A DNA stretch of 64,000 nt from Candidatus Gerdarchaeota archaeon (GTDB taxonomy: Archaea; Asgardarchaeota; Heimdallarchaeia; JABLTI01), in NCBI GenBank assembly GCA_016840945.1, contig JAEORJ010000319.1, forward strand, positions 1 to 64,000. Direction: 5' to 3'. The first letter of the stretch is position 1, and the number at the start of each line of letters is the position of its first letter. The position numbers were made by a program, and so were the translations under genes. Under the pieces are notes generated by a model. The model did no database searches, was not told the origin of the DNA, and saw nothing but the letters and a program-made list of their open reading frames with translations. Of this stretch, positions 7,610 to 15,850 are shown one piece after another.

Positions 7610-8698
7610 TCATTTTCTTTTGCTTCTTCCATAATACATTAGCTCATAGACCACAGATGAAGATATGGTTTCTTCCTTTCCATTTCTCTTTATTTCAAGC
7701 TTTGATTCTCCAGCAAAACGATGGTACCAAGGGTTCTTACCTATTTGTTTAAAGAAGAGATTAGGGCTATTTAATAACATTAAATTTTGTAAAACTAAAT
7801 CATGTTTCCGTTGTATGCCTAATGTGAAATCAATATTTGTATCATGATAGCTAAATTCTAATAAATTGTAAATGTTCTTTTTTGTTTTGGGATGGTATAT
7901 CGCTTCTTTCCTATTAAGAGACATCTTAGTGTTATCATCAGCGATTACTCCTTGCTTATCCAATAGTAAAACATATGGCATTTGTTGATACCCATAGGAT
8001 TTATGTGATACCAAATCGCAAGCTAAAAGAATATAATCACCGATATGCGATCGTGACCAATACCAATGATCAAATAAATCACATGGATCAGTATTTCCCC
8101 AATTATGATCATGATACCCTCGTCCCGTTATTTTAGTGGTTTTCCCATCTATGGTTAATGTACCAGTTACTTTCCCAAAGGGAACAGAAGGGAACCAAGC
8201 GAAGTATTTTTCCTCTTCATTTTCTTTTTTGAAATATAGGAATCCCGTTCCAGGTCTCCAAGGTTGAGATAGATTAATTAATTCTAGCTCAGCTTCTATC
8301 CTTTTGCCTTTTGCTTTAATTTTATATTTCTTTAAATCACCTTTGAAGTAATTATCTTTTATTTGTATGTTACATTGCTCTTTTGAACTTGAATAGTTTT
8401 GCTCCCACTTTCTTTCAACATAAAAATCTTGATAGTGATTACCATTCGCATCAGTATAATCTATTGCAATTAAAGGTCTTATGGGAAAATGGGTGTCAAA
8501 GAAAGGTTTTGGTCCAAAAATTATTACTAAGATGGAACCATCTTCCAGCTCAGCATCAAAATACCACCATTCAAAATGATTTCTATCTATTGGAACCCTT
8601 TGCCCATCCTCCCATATCTCGGGTTGTTTTTGCAATCCTTCTTTTTTATAATGCTCTTCTTCTGTTCCTAAATAGATTTGTGAAGTATTTTTGTTCAT
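7610..8698 (-). CDS. CrtC/AttH-type lipocalin-like protein
   Basis: A 362-residue protein with the signatures of the CrtC (carotenoid 1,2-hydratase) / AttH-like fold: FEWWYFDAELEDGSILVIIF near residue 42, then WFPSVPFGKVTGTLTIDG and the GRGYHDHNWGNT motif near residues 193-204, followed by HWYWSRSHIGDYILL. The family has two lipocalin-like barrels that bind hydrophobic molecules, and in CrtC they hydrate acyclic carotenoids. No signal peptide is visible, so it is probably cytosolic. It converges on the Staygreen gene with a 33-base gap. Members occur widely with unknown substrates, so carotenoid activity is not claimed. Confidence 0.8.
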   Translation of the reverse strand: MNKNTSQIYLGTEEEHYKKEGLQKQPEIWEDGQRVPIDRNHFEWWYFDAELEDGSILVIIFGPKPFFDTHFPIRPLIAIDYTDANGNHYQDFYVERKWEQNYSSSKEQCNIQIKDNYFKGDLKKYKIKAKGKRIEAELELINLSQPWRPGTGFLYFKKENEEEKYFAWFPSVPFGKVTGTLTIDGKTTKITGRGYHDHNWGNTDPCDLFDHWYWSRSHIGDYILLACDLVSHKSYGYQQMPYVLLLDKQGVIADDNTKMSLNRKEAIYHPKTKKNIYNLLEFSYHDTNIDFTLGIQRKHDLVLQNLMLLNSPNLFFKQIGKNPWYHRFAGESKLEIKRNGKEETISSSVVYELMYYGRSKRK

Positions 8699-8891
8699 AG
8701 TGGATTTATTAGAATAATATTTTTTAAATTTCCTCTTAGATTTTTGGTGTATAATTATTGCCCTCCTTTTAAATCATCAAAAAACAATTCAGATTTTTTA
8801 GAAAATGAACTTTTTTCATGAAATAGATTAATAATCAAAAGAACTATCATTTAATAAAGCCGACATAATTATTGTACTGGTGATTAAAAAA

Positions 8892-9743
8892 ATGGAAAAA
8901 ACGGGAAGAAACGTTTTACAAGCAGGAATCCTTTTGGGATTTATCGGTACAGTTGTAGTTAATACTCTATCCGCTATAGGACTTATTAATAATAAAACTC
9001 CTCAGGAATTATCTGATGCTTTAGATAATTACTTTGTTCCATCAGGTATTACCTTCACAGTTTGGACCCTTATCTATATTGCCTTGTTAGGATTGACTAT
9101 TTATAGCATTCTCTCATGGTTCAAAAAGGACATGAATCCACCAGAATTTTTGGATAAAATGGGTATTGAATTTATACTTGCAGCAGTAGCTAATATTGCA
9201 TGGATCTTTTTATGGCATTATCAAACTGAATTAGGTTCTACTGCTTATTCTTTAGGTGCAATGCTTATTCTCCTAGGAGCTTTACTTAGTGCTTATATTA
9301 GATTGCGCATAGGTAAGAACCAAGAAGCAAAAGCAGCTGAGAAATGGTTGATTCACTTACCATTCAGTTTCTATTTAGGTTGGATAACCATTGCCACTGT
9401 AGCTAATGTTACAGCTTTATTAGTTGAAACGGGTTGGCAAGATATCATCGCACCAACAGATCAATGGAAGATTATCTTTACTGCAATTATAATGACTATC
9501 GCTACTATCCTAACTTTTCTAATGTTGATAATTCGCAACGATATTGGTTATAGCTTAATAGTTATTTGGGCTCTAGTTGGCATCATTCTAAAAAGATACG
9601 AAGTCTTTGTTGATGGTGGTACCTTACAATTAGGAATAATGTTAGTTGCTGGTGAAGCAATAGTTTTGATATTAGTGTTAATTGGTGTAAGTATTGTGAA
9701 ATTAGCCAAAGGAAGAAAAGAAGCTAATGCATATTCTATGTAG
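8892..9743 (+). CDS. TspO/MBR-like tryptophan-rich membrane protein
   Basis: A 283-residue polytopic membrane protein with about eight hydrophobic segments. YFVPSGITFTVWTLIYIALLGL near residue 45 and the HLPFSFYLGWITIATVANVTALL block near residue 155 are typical of the extended TspO-related tryptophan-rich sensory protein group. TspO proteins bind porphyrins and cholesterol-like ligands and in some phototrophs tune pigment gene expression. This protein is longer than classical TspO (about 160 residues) because of an extra C-terminal membrane part. The ribosome-binding site GGTGATT (8879-8885) points to ATG 8892 rather than GTG 8880. Ligand unknown. Confidence 0.72.
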   Translation: MEKTGRNVLQAGILLGFIGTVVVNTLSAIGLINNKTPQELSDALDNYFVPSGITFTVWTLIYIALLGLTIYSILSWFKKDMNPPEFLDKMGIEFILAAVANIAWIFLWHYQTELGSTAYSLGAMLILLGALLSAYIRLRIGKNQEAKAAEKWLIHLPFSFYLGWITIATVANVTALLVETGWQDIIAPTDQWKIIFTAIIMTIATILTFLMLIIRNDIGYSLIVIWALVGIILKRYEVFVDGGTLQLGIMLVAGEAIVLILVLIGVSIVKLAKGRKEANAYSM

Positions 9744-9835
9744 CTAAATCTTCCTGACTAATTTTCTTTTTTTATTTTTTTTAACAATAATTTTTTCAAT
9801 AACTCATTGAATATTAGTATAATTGTTGATTGATT

Positions 9836-11332
9836 ATGAAAGAATACACTATTGATGAGATTCAGGAAAAATACAAACTTGGTTTACTTTCTTGTAAACA
9901 ATTAGTTGAACAATATCTTAAGCGCATTAAAGAAATAGACAAAAGTGGTCCAAAACTAAATGCTATTATTGAGATTAATCCTGATGCAATTAAAATTGCT
10001 GAACAGCTGGATCATGAATTGAAATCTACAGGTAGTAGAGGCCCTTTACATGGTGTTCCCATCATCATTAAAGACAATATTAATACCCATGATAAAATGA
10101 TGACTACAGCAGGATCATTAGCATTAGAAGGTTTACGACCTTTTGAAGATGCTTTCATAATTAGGAAACTAAGAGAAGCAGGAGCTATTATTCTTGCTAA
10201 AGCAAATCTAAGTGAATGGGCTAATTTTCGTTCATCACGATCAACAAGTGGCTGGAGCAGTCGAGGGAGACAAACTAAAAATCCTTACATCCTTGATCGT
10301 AGTCCTTGTGGTTCTAGCTCTGGTTCAGCTGTTGCAGTAGCAGCTAATCTTTGTGTTGCATCTATAGGAACAGAAACTGATGGCTCAATTGTTTGCCCAG
10401 CTCATATAAATGGCCTCGTTGGTATTAAACCAACAATTGGATTAGTGAGTCGCACAGGGATCGTTCCAATAGCTCATAGTCAAGACACAGCTGGTCCTAT
10501 GGCAAGAACTGTTCGAGATGCAGTTATATTACTATATGCCATGATTGGTGAAGATAAAGAAGACACTGTAACTAGTAATGATAACGTTAAAAATCCTCGA
10601 GATTATACTGGATTTTTACTCGAAGAAGGGCTAAAAGAAGCTCGTATTGGTGTTGCAAGAAATCTTTTTGGTTTCAATCCTGATGTTGATGAAATTATCA
10701 ATAATGCAATTGAAATAATGAAAAAACATGGAGCGGAGATTATTGATCCTGCAAATCTTGAATCGATTAAGGAGATAGGTGAAGCTGAATTTACTGTCCT
10801 TCTTTATGAGTTTAAACATGATATTAATGTCTATTTAGCTAAATATGGAAAAGATATAGAAAATCATACTTTAGAAGATTTAATTGCTTTTAATGAATTG
10901 CACAAAGATAAGATTATGCCATATTTTGGTCAAGAAGCATTTAAATTAGCACAAGAAAAAGGTGGCTTAAAAGAGAAAGAATATCTCAAGGCAAGAGAAA
11001 CATGTCTTAAGCTGGCAGCTAAAGAAGGTATTGATGCGGTAATAAAAGAACACAATCTTGATGCTATTATTGCTCCAACAGGTTCCCCTGCATGGCCTAT
11101 TGATCTGATCAATGGTGACCATTTCACAGGTGGTAGTTCTCGTGCTGCAGCAATAGCTGGCTATCCAAACATAACTGTACCTGCAGGATATATTCATGGT
11201 TTGCCTGTCGGCATGTCATTTTTTGGGGCAGCATTTCAAGAACCAACTCTTATAAAAATAGCTTATGCTTTTGAGCAAGCAACAAAAGTTAGACTACCAC
11301 CAAAATACCTGGTAACATTAAAACTACAATGA
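9836..11332 (+). CDS. Amidase (amidase signature family)
   Basis: A 498-residue enzyme of the amidase signature family, which hydrolyses C-N amide bonds with a Ser-cisSer-Lys triad. The Lys is in VPIIIKDNIN near residue 78, the cis-Ser in the Gly/Ser-rich CGSSSGSAVAVAANL near 160, and the Ser nucleophile in GTETDGSIVCPA near 183. Length and layout match stand-alone amidases, including the 6-aminohexanoate/peptide amidase type with an extended C-terminal half. It is not part of a gatCAB cluster, and the GTETDGSI loop differs from GatA's usual GSDTGGSIR, so GatA is unlikely. TTG 9830 is an alternative start six bases upstream. Substrate unknown. Confidence 0.88.
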   Translation: MKEYTIDEIQEKYKLGLLSCKQLVEQYLKRIKEIDKSGPKLNAIIEINPDAIKIAEQLDHELKSTGSRGPLHGVPIIIKDNINTHDKMMTTAGSLALEGLRPFEDAFIIRKLREAGAIILAKANLSEWANFRSSRSTSGWSSRGRQTKNPYILDRSPCGSSSGSAVAVAANLCVASIGTETDGSIVCPAHINGLVGIKPTIGLVSRTGIVPIAHSQDTAGPMARTVRDAVILLYAMIGEDKEDTVTSNDNVKNPRDYTGFLLEEGLKEARIGVARNLFGFNPDVDEIINNAIEIMKKHGAEIIDPANLESIKEIGEAEFTVLLYEFKHDINVYLAKYGKDIENHTLEDLIAFNELHKDKIMPYFGQEAFKLAQEKGGLKEKEYLKARETCLKLAAKEGIDAVIKEHNLDAIIAPTGSPAWPIDLINGDHFTGGSSRAAAIAGYPNITVPAGYIHGLPVGMSFFGAAFQEPTLIKIAYAFEQATKVRLPPKYLVTLKLQ

Positions 11333-11390
11333 TTGTAAATCAATTCTCAATAGGACGTTTTAACTAAAAAATAATGAAAAAGAAGGGAAT

Positions 11391-11864
11391 TTAATCGATA
11401 TTAACCGCTGCTCCACAGCTGCTGCAATAAGTAGAAGTTTCTTCATTTGCAGAGCCACATGTTGGGCAATATTTCATTCCTTTCTTTGCTGGTTGTGAAA
11501 ATTGTGCGCTAGGATTTGCTCTTGGTTGAGGTGGATAAGGTTGAGGTGGTGGACTAGGAGGGGGGTAGCTTACTGGAGCAGGTGGTGGTGTCATACCAAC
11601 ATTTTCTTCCCATTCGGTTATTGGTAAACCTTGACCATCTGTGAATCCGCCCGATAATATTAATATTAAATCTATAAGAGTTCCAATGCCAAATAATCCT
11701 CCAGTACATAAATAGAGTATGCCTGATCCAGCTCTATCAACATAAAATCTATGGACGCCTAAATACCCTAAAAATAAACATAACAATAAAGCTATCATTC
11801 GGCTTTTAGGTGATACCGTTTGTTTGTAAACAATTCGAGGTGCACTCATAGTTATTTCTCTCAT
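11391..11864 (-). CDS. TM2-domain membrane protein with C-terminal zinc ribbon
   Basis: A 157-residue protein with a TM2 domain: KSRMIALLLCLFLGYLGVHR at residues 21-40, then FYVDRAGSGILYLCTGGLFGIGTLIDLI, with the family's G-x2-G-x-HRFY-x-D turn and two membrane helices. A Pro-rich linker (residues about 92-130) leads to a zinc ribbon of the CPTC-x10-CSSC type near the C-terminus, facing the cytoplasm. Such proteins are widespread in prokaryotes without known function. ATG at 11849 is an alternative start. The neighbouring genes are unrelated and it appears monocistronic. Confidence 0.85.
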   Translation of the reverse strand: MREITMSAPRIVYKQTVSPKSRMIALLLCLFLGYLGVHRFYVDRAGSGILYLCTGGLFGIGTLIDLILILSGGFTDGQGLPITEWEENVGMTPPPAPVSYPPPSPPPQPYPPQPRANPSAQFSQPAKKGMKYCPTCGSANEETSTYCSSCGAAVNID

Positions 11865-12020
11865 TTAGTAATTTCTATATTCTTTTTTCTTTTATTATCT
11901 AATATTTTTCGCTCTTTACATTAATTTGGTAGATAACGTAAATTTAACGGATAACACAACAACAAAACTATACAGTGTGTTATAGTGTTATAATAGATAA
12001 TAATTTGACATCTATCAATA

Positions 12021-12368
12021 TTAATCTTTAGAATTCAATTCATCAATCAATGCTTGGATGCTAGTAAATCCTCGATTTTTAGCTATTTGCCCTAATGCCC
12101 ATTCAGCTGAAACTTTTACTGTTTCATCTGCATCGTTATTTTTAGCTTTTATTAATGCAGCAATCACTTCATCAAAATGGCCAAAAGCTACAAGAGATTC
12201 AGCAATGATCGAGCGCACTTTTTCACTTTGATCAGTTTCAAAAACACTGATTAAAGTGGGCACTGCTTCCTCTGCACCCATTTCACTCAGGTTTTGTGCT
12301 GCTTTACATCTTGTTTCGGTGTTTAAATCACGCAATTGGCGCGTTAAGGTATTAATACTTTTACTCAT
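12021..12368 (-). CDS. HEAT-repeat protein
   Basis: A 115-residue all-helical protein containing about three HEAT/PBS-lyase-like repeats. Visible units are LRDLNTETRCKAAQNLSEMG, then VPTLISVFETDQSEKVRSII with AESLVAFG, and VKVSAEWALGQIA. The Asp/Arg and small-residue pattern is typical. Proteins of this kind are small adaptors, some of them with links to phycobilin lyases, but nothing here indicates an enzyme. The ATG at 12368 is preferred over an upstream TTG. Its partner is unknown. Confidence 0.7.
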   Translation of the reverse strand: MSKSINTLTRQLRDLNTETRCKAAQNLSEMGAEEAVPTLISVFETDQSEKVRSIIAESLVAFGHFDEVIAALIKAKNNDADETVKVSAEWALGQIAKNRGFTSIQALIDELNSKD

Positions 12369-12406
12369 ACTACAACATTCCAATTCTACTATTTAACTAT
12401 CCTTAT

Positions 12407-12667
12407 TTATCCCCAAATACCTGTCTTTTCAGCCCACTCAGTATTTGAAAATTCTATAGCATCAATTATTAATCTATCTTGAAAATCGCTTTCTGTACAA
12501 TCAAAAGTATACATAACAAATCCATCAAAAGCAAAGAAATACATTCTACTGACATGATAGATGATTTTCGGGTCAGCTATTTTTACTAGATAGCGAAATT
12601 CTTTTCTAGCAAATTTAACTCTATAAGAGCTAGCCTTTGTCTCCTCCTCTTTATAATGATTATTCAT
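12407..12667 (-). CDS. Small conserved-looking hypothetical protein
   Basis: An 86-residue soluble protein with many aromatic and charged residues (VSRMYFFAFDGFVMYTF in the middle, WAEKTGIWG at the end). I recognise no family. The frame is open up to 12751, but GGTGAT positioned a few bases before the ATG at 12667 indicates translation starts there; the extra upstream residues are non-conserved looking. It is followed by the HEAT-repeat gene after a 38-base gap and may be transcribed with it. Confidence 0.5.
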   Translation of the reverse strand: MNNHYKEEETKASSYRVKFARKEFRYLVKIADPKIIYHVSRMYFFAFDGFVMYTFDCTESDFQDRLIIDAIEFSNTEWAEKTGIWG

Positions 12668-12823
12668 AGTTATTGATATCACCACTTTCCTAATTTGTAA
12701 TTGCCAATAATGACTTAAAAAACTATCATAATAAATGTTAGTGATAAACAAAATCTCTTAAAAACTACCAATTAATCGAAAGTAATTATAATAAAAAAAA
12801 CCTACTAATATTTGTGAGTGAAA

Positions 12824-13276
12824 ATGCATGACGCTAGGACTTACTGGTTTTATCGTTCAGGGAAGAAACCAAATATTGATGAGATATTTGAGAATCTTAC
12901 TCGAGTGATTTTTCAAGGTGGGCTCAGTTGGGATATGATTCAACGAAAATGGCCTTATTTCCAGGAAGCTTTTGCTAATTTCTCTGTTGAAGAAGGAAGT
13001 GACTTCACAGACGATGACATTGGGCTCCTTCTAGAAAATAAAAATATTATTAGAAACTCTCAGAAAATTGAAGCTGCAGTTTATAACGCCCAAGAATTAG
13101 TGAAAATAGTTAATGAGCATGGAACTTTTTCTAACTACCTTGATGCTATTGGGAAAGAGAACAATTATGCTAAAATAATCAAAGAGCTTTCTAAAAGATT
13201 TAAACGCCTTGGTAAAAAATCATCATATATTTTTCTATATAGCATTGGTGAAAATATCAATTGGGATATTGAATAA
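12824..13276 (+). CDS. Tag-like 3-methyladenine DNA glycosylase, zinc-less form
   Basis: A 150-residue protein matching the core of DNA-3-methyladenine glycosylase I: IFENLTRVIFQGGLSWDMIQ near residue 22, FQEAFANFSVE, LLENKNIIRNSQKIEAAVYNAQ near 80, and HGTFSNYLDAIG. The fold is helix-hairpin-helix and excises alkylated adenine. Bacterial Tag has a zinc site of two Cys and two His at the termini; this protein contains no cysteine at all and is about 35 residues shorter, so the zinc snap is missing. It is either a stripped-down glycosylase or a diverged relative. GTG 12818 is an alternative start. A bidirectional hairpin follows. Confidence 0.75.
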   Translation: MHDARTYWFYRSGKKPNIDEIFENLTRVIFQGGLSWDMIQRKWPYFQEAFANFSVEEGSDFTDDDIGLLLENKNIIRNSQKIEAAVYNAQELVKIVNEHGTFSNYLDAIGKENNYAKIIKELSKRFKRLGKKSSYIFLYSIGENINWDIE

Positions 13277-13297
13277 AGTTAGAAAAGAAAAAAGGTT

Positions 13298-13327
13298 AAT
13301 CACAGAAAATCTGTGATTTATTTTTTA
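13298..13327. terminator. Bidirectional terminator between convergent genes
   Basis: AATCACAGA (13298-13306) and TCTGTGATT (13310-13318) form a perfect nine-base-pair stem around AAA, with a T-rich tract on the plus side and an A-rich tract upstream that gives T on the minus side. It separates the Tag-like gene from the convergent surface protein gene. Confidence 0.7.
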
Positions 13328-13329
13328 AT

Positions 13330-14124
13330 CTAATTTTTTCGCTTCTTAATAATAGCTAGACCTGATGTTAGTAAACCGATGAATACAATGCTGAACAATA
13401 CACCTGGAGCTGGTAATGATGGTGTGCTAGTATTAGAACCTGGATTAACACACATATTATCAAATTCATCTACCCAACCAGATGCCTTTGCGTAATCCAT
13501 AGCAGTATTTAGATTGTAATTAGTGGAAGCCGCGCCTTGAATAACATAACCCGTGCCAATAGGTTGTTCTCTGAAAATTGCATGTGTTACATCCCAAGAA
13601 ACAGTATTGCCTGATATTACAGCAACCTCTAATTGAGGGTCAGTTCCTTGCCAAGAATCAGTATTGGGATTCCAATAATATGTGCCCATAGTTTTTCCTT
13701 GTCCATCACCAGTGTAATAGTATCTGGTAGCCATTAGATAGGAATGATAGAACCATTGATCGCTTGACCAAGAAATCAACAAATTTGCATGATATTCATA
13801 ATCTGATACTGTAAGTAGAGAAGTATTAGAATTTGTAGATAAATCAGTATCAATGAAGAAATTATAAGCATAGAGTAATCCTGAAGTGTTTTCATCAAAA
13901 ATTAATTCATCTGCTAGAGTTATTTTTAGTATTACTTCATCATCTGTTGGTGGTGAATGATAAGTAACCGCAACATCTATTCGAGTAATATCAACCATAC
14001 TGTTTCCACCTTCATCTCCAGTGGGATCAGTATCATAACCGGCTAATGTGAAGCTAATATTAGTTATTGAAACTGTAAATATAGCGATTAGAAATATTGT
14101 GGGGAATAGTTTTGTTGGTCTCAT
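13330..14124 (-). CDS. Surface protein with C-terminal sorting-signal-like tail
   Basis: A 264-residue protein with a signal peptide (residues 5-28), an ectodomain beginning GYDTDPTGDEGGNSMVDI that resembles DOMON/CBM9-like beta sandwiches (FFIDTDLSTNSNT, then a Tyr/Trp-rich core), and a C-terminus of Pro-Ala-Pro-Gly, a hydrophobic helix (VLFSIVFIGLLTSGLAII) and KKRKN. The short Pro/Gly motif, helix and basic tail follow the layout of archaeosortase (CTERM) substrates. No sortase gene is in the window. The neighbour at 14265 has the same architecture, suggesting a small surface-protein cluster. Biological role unknown. Confidence 0.7.
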   Translation of the reverse strand: MRPTKLFPTIFLIAIFTVSITNISFTLAGYDTDPTGDEGGNSMVDITRIDVAVTYHSPPTDDEVILKITLADELIFDENTSGLLYAYNFFIDTDLSTNSNTSLLTVSDYEYHANLLISWSSDQWFYHSYLMATRYYYTGDGQGKTMGTYYWNPNTDSWQGTDPQLEVAVISGNTVSWDVTHAIFREQPIGTGYVIQGAASTNYNLNTAMDYAKASGWVDEFDNMCVNPGSNTSTPSLPAPGVLFSIVFIGLLTSGLAIIKKRKN

Positions 14125-14221
14125 ACCTTTTATTATCTGAATTATCTTAAAAAAGCTAACCTTATCTGCAAGTTTATATGAAAAAGTTATTCTAAAGTTA
14201 AAAATTGATTCAAAAAAAAAG

Positions 14222-14248
14222 ATGAAAAAATTCAGAATAAATCTGAAT
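14222..14248 (-). terminator. Terminator of the downstream surface protein gene
   Basis: ATTCAGA (14230-14236) and TCTGAAT (14242-14248) make a perfect seven-base-pair hairpin with an ATAAA loop. On the minus strand it is followed by a run of six T (14229-14224) just after the stop of the gene at 14265-15173. Confidence 0.65.
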
Positions 14249-14264
14249 TTTCATTATTAATGAT

Positions 14265-15173
14265 TTATTTTCGTTTTCTAATTAGAACTGCTGCTAAAGC
14301 AACGGAACCAATAGCGGTAATAGCAATGACTACTTCAAAACCTGGGAATGGCCATGTTGGACCACCATGGAAAGCATAGTTTGGTAAATTATAACCATCC
14401 AATTCAGTGTGCTGGAGAACGTTAATGTCTACTGCAGTACCATTGTTAGTACCAGTTATTTCGCTTTCTACTCTAATTCCAAGCATAACGCCAGTGGTCT
14501 TTTGATAAGCAAATTGGTAATGATGTTCAATGTCCATATCAGAATAGATATAGTCAGTTCCTATAGTGTCATTGTAGATATAATTTCCACCCATGTAAAA
14601 TTCAAAGAAGAATTCATCTGGTTCATCTGTATAGGTAGCGTTCATAACTAGATTTCCTAGCTCTGTACCTGTAGTTGTTGGACCTGCTTGTATATCATTC
14701 GCCATGTCAATATATGAATCAAAAGTGTCAGTTTCGTTTGATACGAAAGGAATCATTAAAATTCCTGGATCTTCGGATGCTTCAGTTGTGTTGAATTCTA
14801 TAGTTGTAGCAATTCCGAATAATAAGGGGAAAAGCACTCCATAAAATATGGTCGTAAATGCAAGGCTTAAAGTTGATGAAACCTCACTTTCAGAAGCGGC
14901 ACCACTGATAATATCATAGTCAACATCTGTTGTACCAACAGCTGTAACATTTACTGTTACGGATGTTCCTTCATCAAAATGTGTTGAACCTAAGGTGTAA
15001 CCGCTAGCAGAGGCAGATTCAGTTCCAACTGTTATAGCAACATTTGAAGCAACAACATCATATGTATAGGTATTACCTATTGCTACTCCATATGTTTCTG
15101 CTAAGCCACTATTGGCTGTAACTAACAAACCAATAATCATTAAAGGCAATAATATTTTGATTGCTTTTTTCAT
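14265..15173 (-). CDS. Surface protein with PGF-type C-terminal anchor
   Basis: A 302-residue protein with a signal peptide ending SGLAE (residues 1-26), a Thr/Ser/Asp-rich ectodomain starting GVAIGNTYTYDV, and a C-terminus in which WPFPGFEVV leads into a membrane helix (IAITAIGSVALAAVLI) and RKRK. PGF followed by a helix and a basic tail is the signature of PGF-CTERM-type sorting signals cleaved by archaeosortases. Abundant N-x-S/T sites (for example NETD, NATY, NDTI, NGTA) fit an N-glycosylated surface protein. It shares its layout with the proteins at 4916 and 13330. Function unknown. Confidence 0.7.
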   Translation of the reverse strand: MKKAIKILLPLMIIGLLVTANSGLAETYGVAIGNTYTYDVVASNVAITVGTESASASGYTLGSTHFDEGTSVTVNVTAVGTTDVDYDIISGAASESEVSSTLSLAFTTIFYGVLFPLLFGIATTIEFNTTEASEDPGILMIPFVSNETDTFDSYIDMANDIQAGPTTTGTELGNLVMNATYTDEPDEFFFEFYMGGNYIYNDTIGTDYIYSDMDIEHHYQFAYQKTTGVMLGIRVESEITGTNNGTAVDINVLQHTELDGYNLPNYAFHGGPTWPFPGFEVVIAITAIGSVALAAVLIRKRK

Positions 15174-15329
15174 ATTTTCTCAACCTCAAAAATATTACAT
15201 TACAAATAGCTCTTTTCACTATTAAAAGGATTTACATTGAGGAACTCGTGTTCTGATAAAATTATTATTTAGGAAATTTACCAAAAGCTTTTTTTCAATT
15301 AGGTTTTTTTATAGGTATAAATCAATAAT

Positions 15330-15821
15330 ATGATGGTTGTTAATAACATGACAATAGCTATATTTGAAACAGAAAAAGGTATTATTGAATTAGAATTATT
15401 TGATGAAGAAACACCTAATACCGTTAAAAACTTAGTAAGTTTAATTGAAAAAGGATTTTACGATGGCTTAACTTTCCATAGAGTAATTCCTGAATTTGTA
15501 ATACAAGGCGGATGTCCTAAAGGAAATGGCACTGGTGGTCCAGGGTACCACATTCCATGCGAAACCGATGCTCCAAAGCAAGTTCACAAAAATGGTGCTT
15601 TAAGTATGGCTCATGCTGGTAAAGATACTGGTGGGTCACAATTTTTCATTGTTTTAGATGAAAGTAATTGTCGCCATTTAAACCGCAAACATACTGTTTT
15701 TGGTCAAACTATAAATGGTTTTGATGTTGTTAAAAACATTAGACAAGGCGACAAAATACTCAAAGCAACTGTTAAAGATGTAAGTGATAAGATTCGTGAT
15801 TGGAAATTAAAAACGTTATAA
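15330..15821 (+). CDS. Cyclophilin-type peptidyl-prolyl cis-trans isomerase
   Basis: A 163-residue cyclophilin, the enzyme class that speeds proline isomerisation during folding. The family core is intact: [27 protein letters not shown] at residues about 49-75 contains the catalytic Arg in FHRV, and [16 protein letters not shown] near 96 and [14 protein letters not shown] near 129 complete the active site. It is a single-domain cytosolic form. ATG at 15348 is an alternative start that fits other archaeal members better. It converges on the WD40 gene with a 29-base gap. Confidence 0.93.
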   Translation: MMVVNNMTIAIFETEKGIIELELFDEETPNTVKNLVSLIEKGFYDGLTFHRVIPEFVIQGGCPKGNGTGGPGYHIPCETDAPKQVHKNGALSMAHAGKDTGGSQFFIVLDESNCRHLNRKHTVFGQTINGFDVVKNIRQGDKILKATVKDVSDKIRDWKLKTL

Positions 15822-15850
15822 TAATTATTTTTGGAGTAAGATTAGAATCC

